A DNA stretch of 12,075 bases from CAYJAD01 sp964369995 (GTDB lineage: Bacteria; Desulfobacterota; Desulfovibrionia; Desulfovibrionales; Desulfovibrionaceae): contig CAYJHH010000086.1 in assembly GCA_964369995.1 (NCBI GenBank), positions 1 through 12,075 of the forward strand, written 5' to 3'. This document shows, piece after piece, positions 7,223-12,075 of the stretch. Every line of letters begins with the position of its first letter. The first letter of the stretch is position 1. The notes beneath the pieces were generated by a model. The model ran no database searches. It worked only from the letters and a program-made list of their open reading frames with translations, and had not been told where the DNA came from. The position numbers and the translations under genes are program-made.

Positions 7223-7772
7223 GAGCGGCCTCCTTTTGCATGGCATCAAAGCCAGCATTGAAAGCTTTGATGTTCATCTCTAAAAGAGCGGGTTTTTTCT
7301 TACCAAGGGTTTCTTCAAGCACTGCGGTGATGGTCTCGCGCTTAAGCACGCCAGTTTTGGCAATGATGGCACCAAGCATAACCATGTTGGCACTTTTTAC
7401 AGAACCAATTTCCACGGCCATGTCCGACACAGGCAAAAGCACTTGCTCAAAACCATCGGCTTGTTCAGGAGATTCCACCAAGGAAGTATTGGTGAAAAGA
7501 ATGCCGCCCTCTACCACGCCATTAAAGCATTGTGGATAGGTAGATAAACCAAGGCTTACAGCAAGATGAGCATCTTGTTCCACAATGGGGCTACCAATGG
7601 CTTCATCAGATAAGATAACAAAAGCTGTAGAGTCACCGCCACGTTGCTCAATGCCGTAGGTTTGGGTCATAACAACTTTAAGATTTTCCTTCATACCGCC
7701 CTGACAAATAAGGGATGCAAGTAGTGCCGAACCTTGCCCGCCAGAGCCAGAAAACATACATTTAACCAGCAT
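7215..7772 (-). CDS. 2-oxoacid:ferredoxin oxidoreductase, gamma subunit
   Basis: A 185-residue protein with the marks of the gamma domain of pyruvate/2-oxoglutarate ferredoxin oxidoreductases: SGSGGQG (8-14) near the N-terminus and TYGIEQRGGDS (38-48), the family's YGxExRGG segment. This domain contributes to subunit contacts and CoA/substrate handling in the complex. Two ATGs compete. The one at 7778 overlaps the beta-subunit stop as TAATG but leaves only 2 nt after GGAG. The ATG at 7772 has the same GGAG at 8 nt and is preferred, though the choice changes only two residues. Tight packing with the beta and ferredoxin subunits indicates co-translation and fixed stoichiometry. Assignment to the gamma subunit is firm; substrate specificity is not. 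Confidence 0.92.
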   Translation of the reverse strand: MLVKCMFSGSGGQGSALLASLICQGGMKENLKVVMTQTYGIEQRGGDSTAFVILSDEAIGSPIVEQDAHLAVSLGLSTYPQCFNGVVEGGILFTNTSLVESPEQADGFEQVLLPVSDMAVEIGSVKSANMVMLGAIIAKTGVLKRETITAVLEETLGKKKPALLEMNIKAFNAGFDAMQKEAAHG

Positions 7773-7777
7773 ATGCA

Positions 7778-8524
7778 TTACTCCATTTCATTTTTGAAAA
7801 CTTGCGGTTCAAAGTAGCTACCCATTTCTGTGGCGCACCACTCATAGGCATCTTTAACGCCTTTCTTTAAACCGGTTGGGCAAGGCACAATGACCTCAAC
7901 AAAGGAAAATCCAAGACCTTTTACCTGGCATTCAAAAGCTTTTTGAATGCTTTTCTTGGCACGCATTACATCTTTAGGTGTGGCTACGCTTTCACGAGCG
8001 AGGTACTTTACCCCAGACATGGCGCGCATCATTTCAGGCATAAGCAAGGGGTGACCTTGCCAGGAAACATCGCGACCCTTAGGGCTGGTGGCGGTGACTT
8101 GGCCTTCCAAAGATGTGGGAGACATTTGACCACCGGTCATACCAAACACAGCATTGTTCACCATGATGGCGGTGAGGGGCATACCCTTATTGGCTGCATG
8201 AAGCATATCGCTCAGGCCAATGGCGCTGGTATCGCCGTCACCGGAGTAGGTGAAAACAATATTATCAGGACGAGCTAGCTTGTAACCTACACCAAAGGAA
8301 GCAGAGCGACCGTGGGTGGCTTCAATGGCATCTATATCCATATAGTGATGGGAAAAACCGCCGCAACCAATACCTACAATGGCAATGGTACGTTCACGAA
8401 TATTTAAATTTTCAATGGCTTCTGCCACAAGGCGGGTAACAATACCATGACCACAACCAGGGCAATAAGCGGTTAATTTTTCCAAATTGAGCGTTTGCCC
8501 ATATTTATTGCTTAACTGTGTCAT
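7778..8524 (-). CDS. 2-oxoacid:ferredoxin oxidoreductase, beta (TPP-binding) subunit
   Basis: A 248-residue subunit carrying the thiamine diphosphate site. GDGDTSAIG (95-103) followed by NN at 123-124 is the TPP/Mg motif, continuing into FGMTGGQMSPTS (127-138). The N-terminal CPGCGHG (21-27), GIGC (51-54) and HGR (71-73) are typical of KorB/VorA-type beta subunits. It decarboxylates a 2-oxoacid and, with the alpha subunit, forms the acyl-CoA. The ATG at 8524 is preferred over an in-frame TTG at 8539, because GGAG (8538-8535) lies about 9 nt before the ATG and nothing useful precedes the TTG. It starts 4 nt after the alpha-subunit stop, which indicates coupling. Members of this family use 2-oxoglutarate, branched-chain or aryl 2-oxoacids; the sequence alone does not settle which. 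Confidence 0.94.
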   Translation of the reverse strand: MTQLSNKYGQTLNLEKLTAYCPGCGHGIVTRLVAEAIENLNIRERTIAIVGIGCGGFSHHYMDIDAIEATHGRSASFGVGYKLARPDNIVFTYSGDGDTSAIGLSDMLHAANKGMPLTAIMVNNAVFGMTGGQMSPTSLEGQVTATSPKGRDVSWQGHPLLMPEMMRAMSGVKYLARESVATPKDVMRAKKSIQKAFECQVKGLGFSFVEVIVPCPTGLKKGVKDAYEWCATEMGSYFEPQVFKNEME

Positions 8525-8528
8525 GACA

Positions 8529-9599
8529 TTACTCTCCAAGCTGACGGTTGGCTTCGGCAGTCATTTCTGCCAAGGTGTACATGGGCATATCCCCGCCTGT
8601 CTTGCCGAAGAATTCCACAGGAACGCGGCCATTAACAGCCAAGCGCACATCGTCCACCATTTGACCTAAGTTCATTTCAATGACCAGAACCTTCTTCACA
8701 GAAGCAGGAATGTCGGCAAAAGCCTTTTCTGGGAAAGGCCACAAAGTAATGGGACGAATGCTACCCACTTTTTTGCCTTCAGCACGCATATTGCGCACAA
8801 GGTCCTTACACATACGGCCATGAATACCAAATGCTACCACTAAAAGCTCAGCGTCTTCCACATTATCAGCTTCCCAGCGCTGTTCTTTTTCGGTGATTTC
8901 AGCGTATTTTGCACGTAAAGCTTCATTCATATGGTAGCCATCTTCATGGGAATAGCTGCCGGTAATCAGCGCACGCTTAGGATGGTCCTTGGTGCCAGTA
9001 TAGGCCCAGTCAGTGGTGTCAAACTCAGCAGAATAATCATGATATTCTGGCAAAGTTGCTGTTTCTGTGGTTTGAGCAGTTACACCGTCTATGGCAAAAA
9101 GCACAGGAGTTTTGTAGGTGTAGGCAAGCTTAATGCCCACAGGCACAAGGTCCACGATTTCTTGCCCGTCAAGGGGAGCAAGTACAGGCACACGATAGTC
9201 ACCATGACCGCCGCCGCGAGTTGCCATATAGTAATTGCTTTGTGCACCCACGATGTCACCATCGCCAGGGCCCACGCGCATACAGTCAATCATAACGCAA
9301 GGAAGATTAGCCGCGCACATAAAAGAAATGGCCTCTTGCATGAGTGACATGCCAGGGCCAGAACTAGAAGTGGCTGCTAAAACACCCGTACAAGCAGCAC
9401 CGGCAAGGGCGCTGGATACAGCAATTTCGCTTTCCATTTGCATCATTTTTCCGCCGTATTGGGGAAGAATAACCGCCATACGTTTCATAACGTCTGTTGC
9501 CGGAGTAATAGGATAGGCAAAGTGATACTTTACACCACATCGTGCCAAACTTTCGGCAAAAGTTTCAGTATTTTTCAAAAACAAAGTTTCGTGTGCCAT
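8529..9599 (-). CDS. 2-oxoacid:ferredoxin oxidoreductase, alpha subunit (VorB/KorA-like)
   Basis: A 356-residue subunit, normal length for the alpha chain of four-subunit 2-oxoacid oxidoreductases. Visible marks are AYPITPATDV (28-37), QMESEIA (54-60) with the catalytic-region glutamates, TSSSGPGMSLM (77-87) and GGGHGDYR (129-136), which resembles the VorB branch. The stretch where many relatives have GGPGLG or GGPSTG reads VGPGDGDIVGAQ (109-120), a possible specificity change. Domain II, with LLVVAFGIHGR and a PFPEKAF segment, follows. An in-frame TTG at 9629 is rejected in favour of the ATG at 9599, which has GAGG (9608-9605) 5 nt upstream. It is first in the leftward row, so its promoter drives the core of the operon. 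It may act on the 2-oxoacid delivered by the FAD/RidA pair. Confidence 0.94.
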   Translation of the reverse strand: MAHETLFLKNTETFAESLARCGVKYHFAYPITPATDVMKRMAVILPQYGGKMMQMESEIAVSSALAGAACTGVLAATSSSGPGMSLMQEAISFMCAANLPCVMIDCMRVGPGDGDIVGAQSNYYMATRGGGHGDYRVPVLAPLDGQEIVDLVPVGIKLAYTYKTPVLFAIDGVTAQTTETATLPEYHDYSAEFDTTDWAYTGTKDHPKRALITGSYSHEDGYHMNEALRAKYAEITEKEQRWEADNVEDAELLVVAFGIHGRMCKDLVRNMRAEGKKVGSIRPITLWPFPEKAFADIPASVKKVLVIEMNLGQMVDDVRLAVNGRVPVEFFGKTGGDMPMYTLAEMTAEANRQLGE

Positions 9600-9694
9600 G
9601 TTAACCTCAGTGACGTTGTTTATTTTCAACGCAATGGTTTAATTTTCGAAACAAAAACTCCTAAAACAAGAGAACCTCTTCCAGTGAAGGCTAT

Positions 9695-9754
9695 ATTTTA
9701 CAAGCACCTCCCTCTGAACTTCAAAAAGTACACTGTTATACCGAAATGCGGTAT
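9695..9754 (-). promoter_or_regulatory. Candidate operon promoter and upstream operator (9738-9754)
   Basis: On the minus strand TTGAAG (9724-9719) and TAAAAT (9700-9695) stand 18 bp apart, about 100 bp before the alpha-subunit start. Just upstream, 9738-9754 is a perfect palindrome: ATACCG, five bases, CGGTAT. Its centre would lie near -58 from the predicted transcription start, a position more usual for an activator than a repressor. The same TACCG-N5-CGGTA core recurs on the transporter side of the region. The promoter is tentative; the palindrome is certain. Confidence 0.45.
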
Positions 9755-10149
9755 GTAGTACCATTAATTTGCAGAGTACTCTGCTAAAAAATTTATGTCA
9801 ATACTCAAATCTTTTTTCGTGGCAAAAACTTCTTTTTTTTACATTAAAAAATATATTCTTTAACAATTTCAAGCAATAAAAGAATATAAAAAGCATATTT
9901 CGGTACGCGTGCTCATTTTTTTTTGCAGTGGCACTTCTTGTAATATATTTAAATGAAATTTCCATGCTTTAGCTTTAAATAACACTGCAGAAAAAAATTT
10001 TAATTTTGGATCTAATTTTATAATAGGATAAAATAATTATTTATTTTTTGATGACTAAATATTTCTTTTCCAGAGCATTACAGAAAAAATGTCGTGGAAA
10101 ATGCCAAAAGGCATTGACACAAAGGCTTGAGCAAATTAAGCTCTATTTG

Positions 10150-10175
10150 TGGTATAGAGTACCGCAATTCGGTAC
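10150..10175 (+). promoter_or_regulatory. Candidate MFS-gene promoter overlapped by a TACCG-type operator
   Basis: An extended -10 element, TGG-TATAGA (10150-10158), lies directly against the perfect palindrome GTACCG, CAATT, CGGTAC (10159-10175). The operator would cover the transcription start, a classical repressor position. No good -35 box stands at 17 bp, which an extended -10 can tolerate. The resulting leader would be about 250 nt. The palindrome is certain; its role is inferred from its match to the site before the oxidoreductase operon. Confidence 0.45.
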
Positions 10176-10418
10176 ATGGTTTAAATAAACAATGTAGCAT
10201 TAAAAACATGGATAATACAAAGCCTTTTCCCCATAAGGTATGAGCTTTATCAATTCCATGCAGCATATGGGAGGAAATACATTTTCGAAGGATAACGTTA
10301 GCCATAGCCTATGGCGGATAAATAATGAATAAGGCTGAGTGCGGATGTTAAACCGTTTTGCATTTGTACTCCCCTGTGACACAATTATCATTGTGAGTAT
10401 TTTTAGTGGAGGTTCGTG

Positions 10419-11705
10419 ATGGAAGCCGTACAAAAAGTTAGCTTTGAGGAAGCCCCTTTTTCCGCAATACACAAAAAAGTTATTGCAGGTACCTTTATGG
10501 GGCAAATATGTGATGGGTATACACTAGGCATTGTGGGCATAGCTTTAAGTTATGCAGCAGCCCCCCTTGGCCTTACAAGTTTTTGGATGGGTCTTATAGG
10601 CGCAGGTTCCATGTTTGGTTTGCTTTTTGGTAGTCTGTTTACAGGAATGATTGCTGACAGAATAGGCAGAAAGCCTTTATATATCATCCTTATGGCATTA
10701 TCAGCTTTAGTGGCTGTACTTCAATTTTTCTTAACTGACCCCTTACATCTTGTGATGGCACGTTTTGCCCTTGGTGTGCTCATTGGCGCTGACTATACCG
10801 TTGGTATTGCCCTACTCAGCGAATGGAGCCCAGAAAAGCAGCGTCCAAGCTATTTGGCATGGCTTTTGATGTTTTGGACCATAGGTTACTGTATCTCTTA
10901 TATTATCGGCTTCTTTATGGATGGTCTTGGCGATGATGGTTGGCGCTGGGTTCTTTGCACCTCCGCTGTACCGGCAGTTATCGCCCTTTTCTTGCGCTTA
11001 GGGACACCAGAATCGCCCAAATGGCTCACCGTTGTGGGACGTGGCGAAGAGGCCATGGCCTTGGTGAAAAAATACCTTGGTGACTATGGTCCTGCTAAAG
11101 AAGAAGAAAAAGTAGAAAAAGCTTCCTGGATGGAACTTTGGGCTCCTAAGCAATGGCGCGCCACCGTTGTTTCCGGCGTATTCTTCTTTGCTCAAGTGCT
11201 TCCCTTCTTTGCCATTAGTATCTTCGTTCCTTTAGTTCTTACTAAAATGAATATCCAAAACCCTCATGCCTCTGGTGTACTTTACAATGTATCCACCATT
11301 GTAGGCGTACTCGTGGGTATTTGGCTCTTCAACATTATTACGCGTCGTGCGTATCTTTTGTGGACATTCTATTTGGCAGCCGCCATTCTTGCTGTCATGA
11401 TTGTATGGCAAGGCATGCCTCCTATGATGGCCATGATTATGGTATGCGCATTGGCCACCATCTTGGCCATATCCATTGTTCCTGAATTTGCTTATCCACC
11501 TGAGCTTTTCCCCACCAAGCTACGTGCGTCCGGTGTGGGTCTAACCATTGCCATCAGTCGTATCGGCGCCGGTGGTGGTACATTCTTACTACCCATTATT
11601 ACAGAAGAGTTTGGCATCGCTGCAGCCTTATGGTGCTGCGTAGCCACCTTATTATTCGGCGGTATTATTTGCCACATGTGGGCACCTGAAACCTCTGGAA
11701 GATAA
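10419..11705 (+). CDS. MFS transporter, metabolite:proton symporter type
   Basis: An inner-membrane carrier of 428 residues with about 12 hydrophobic helices in two halves. Loop 2-3 carries the major-facilitator motif GMIADRIGRKP (76-86). Helix 4 has GADYTVG (123-129), and PESPKWL (197-203) ends the first half, as in sugar/metabolite porters. A charged cytoplasmic linker (about 208-245) separates the halves. Near the C-terminus LFPTKLRASGVG is the family's YPTxxRxxGxG segment, followed by an SRIGAGGG helix. GTG and ATG stand in tandem; ATG at 10419 is preferred because GGAGG (10408-10412) lies 6 nt upstream, against 3 nt for the GTG. It is transcribed away from the operon and shares an operator type with it, so it may import the substrate or export the acid end product. 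The cargo cannot be told from the sequence. Confidence 0.93.
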   Translation: MEAVQKVSFEEAPFSAIHKKVIAGTFMGQICDGYTLGIVGIALSYAAAPLGLTSFWMGLIGAGSMFGLLFGSLFTGMIADRIGRKPLYIILMALSALVAVLQFFLTDPLHLVMARFALGVLIGADYTVGIALLSEWSPEKQRPSYLAWLLMFWTIGYCISYIIGFFMDGLGDDGWRWVLCTSAVPAVIALFLRLGTPESPKWLTVVGRGEEAMALVKKYLGDYGPAKEEEKVEKASWMELWAPKQWRATVVSGVFFFAQVLPFFAISIFVPLVLTKMNIQNPHASGVLYNVSTIVGVLVGIWLFNIITRRAYLLWTFYLAAAILAVMIVWQGMPPMMAMIMVCALATILAISIVPEFAYPPELFPTKLRASGVGLTIAISRIGAGGGTFLLPIITEEFGIAAALWCCVATLLFGGIICHMWAPETSGR

Positions 11706-11727
11706 GTACTTTTTACCTATTTGATGC

Positions 11728-11761
11728 AAAAGAGCTTGTGATCTCCACAAGCTCTTTTTTT
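11728..11761 (+). terminator. Intrinsic terminator after the MFS gene
   Basis: A stem of up to 13 bp (11728-11740 with 11746-11758, core AGAGCTTGTG/CACAAGCTCT) has a 5-base loop and ends in a run of seven T. It lies 22 bases past the MFS stop codon. A strong rho-independent terminator. Confidence 0.93.
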
Positions 11762-11853
11762 GTGGAAAAGCCCCCGTCTTACGAGGTGAGAGAGCAAAGT
11801 ATTCACAACATACCTTAGAAAAAAACTTTTGTAGACAGAAGTCTCCATCTAAA

Positions 11854-11902
11854 TAGTTAATGCTTAAAAACGTGTTTCCACTCGTTTTTAAGAAAGGCAC
11901 GC
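11854..11902. repeat. Right arm of the 49-bp perfect inverted repeat
   Basis: Exact reverse complement of 1-49, including the internal 10-bp stem CTTAAAAACG/CGTTTTTAAG (11863-11872 with 11883-11892). It lies about 150 bp past the MFS stop and beyond that gene's terminator. Neither strand shows a T-run directly after the hairpin, so simple termination is not its obvious job. Bases 11903 onward have no visible counterpart, since the left copy ends at the window edge. Confidence 0.9.
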
Positions 11903-12075
11903 CTGCTCCAAATACCCCTTCGGGGCCGCCGGAAGTAAATTCCGGCTTATTTTACGCGCGGCAAGCCATGCCAAGGGCATGTCTTGAGTAGTCGACATCT
12001 GAAAAAAGCATTTCTTATGTCTAAACATTGCCAGAAAACGTATTCCATACGTTTATTTCCGGCAATCTTTATTAC
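11903..12075. other. Non-coding, hairpin-rich right edge
   Basis: No gene is supported here. Successive hairpins are CCCC/GGGG (11915-11925); GCCGGAA/TTCCGGC (11928-11946) followed by TTATTTT, terminator-like on the plus strand; CATGCC/GGCATG (11967-11981); and a longer two-part hairpin, ATTGCC...GGCAAT (12027-12066) enclosing AAACGTAT/ATACGTTT. The last core, AACGT-TTCCA-CGTTT in outline, resembles the hairpin inside the 49-bp repeat. A gene ending or starting beyond 12075 may own the last structure. Confidence 0.6.

Larger units (their letters stand above)
9600..10418. other. AT-rich divergent regulatory region without a supported gene
   Basis: About 0.8 kb separates the divergent oxidoreductase operon and MFS gene. 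Besides the two TACCG-type operators it contains a perfect 14-bp palindrome, GCAGAGTACTCTGC (9771-9784); an isolated CGGTAC half-site (9901-9906); a small hairpin AATGCC/GGCATT (10100-10115); a GCCATA/TATGGC hairpin near 10303-10317; and a 16-bp dyad CACAAT-TATC-ATTGTG (10380-10395) just before the MFS ribosome site. Short reading frames exist on both strands, but none has a convincing ribosome site or recognisable product. The length and number of dyads suggest multi-site regulation of both directions. Confidence 0.6.

Noticed and set aside
9901..9950. Possible sigma54 promoter (TGGCAC near 9925)
   Set aside because: The GC element at the required distance is missing and no sigma54 activator is encoded nearby.
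10240..10332. 30-codon reading frame on the plus strand before the MFS gene
   Set aside because: It opens with ATG, but the only ribosome-like AAGG lies one base before the start, and the peptide shows no recognisable signal or motif. Expected by chance in this region.
10078..10505. Two overlapping minus-strand reading frames of 75 and 101 codons in the divergent region
   Set aside because: Weak or absent ribosome sites and no recognisable domains. One runs into the N-terminus of the MFS gene on the opposite strand, and both cover the operator area.
1..11902. Composite transposon or integrated element bounded by the inverted repeats
   Set aside because: No transposase, integrase or resolvase lies inside, and target duplication cannot be tested because the left flank is outside the window. 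Reported as a repeat, not as a mobile element.
1..12075. tRNA, rRNA, CRISPR arrays or known riboswitches
   Set aside because: I read both strands of the gaps and found no cloverleaf, regular spaced repeats or recognisable riboswitch core.

Overview
This window carries a catabolic gene cluster that looks built to oxidise an imported amine or amino acid anaerobically and conserve energy as ATP. Nine genes run leftward on the minus strand, in transcription order: four subunits of a 2-oxoacid:ferredoxin oxidoreductase (9599 to 7007), an NDP-forming acyl-CoA synthetase (6938 to 4788), a PuuB-like FAD oxidoreductase (4689 to 3370), a RidA-type imine deaminase (3248 to 2871), a BCCT-family transporter (2647 to 1109) and an IclR-family regulator (955 to 161). 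One MFS transporter (10419 to 11705) runs rightward from the other side of an AT-rich divergent region of about 0.8 kb.

Organism: the combination of a ferredoxin-linked four-subunit 2-oxoacid oxidoreductase with an NDP-forming acyl-CoA synthetase indicates an anaerobic bacterium that degrades amino acids or organic acids. Clear Shine-Dalgarno sequences, sigma70-like promoters and U-tract terminators indicate Bacteria, not Archaea. Base composition is moderately AT-rich, strongly so between genes. A gut anaerobe such as a Desulfovibrionaceae/Bilophila-type or Synergistes-type organism would fit, but nothing in the window fixes the taxon.

Proposed joint function (inference): the BCCT and/or MFS carrier imports a zwitterionic amine or amino acid. 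The FAD enzyme oxidises its C-N bond to an imine, and RidA hydrolyses the imine to a 2-oxoacid. The four-subunit oxidoreductase decarboxylates this to an acyl-CoA with reduced ferredoxin, and the synthetase converts the acyl-CoA to the free acid plus ATP. The substrate is unknown. The BCCT protein has lost the tryptophan-rich segment that holds quaternary amines in betaine/carnitine carriers, so its substrate may not be a betaine.

Regulation: strong terminators follow the FAD gene and ridA, so the cluster is probably read as several units. The divergent region holds two perfect TACCG-N5-CGGTA palindromes, one on each side, which are good candidates for operators of the local IclR protein. The iclR promoter is flanked by two identical ATGTACAT palindromes 42 bp apart.

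Edges: bases 1-49 and 11854-11902 form a perfect 49-bp inverted repeat enclosing the whole cluster. Each copy contains its own hairpin. The last 170 bases are non-coding and rich in hairpins. No transposase, integrase, RNA gene or CRISPR array is visible.
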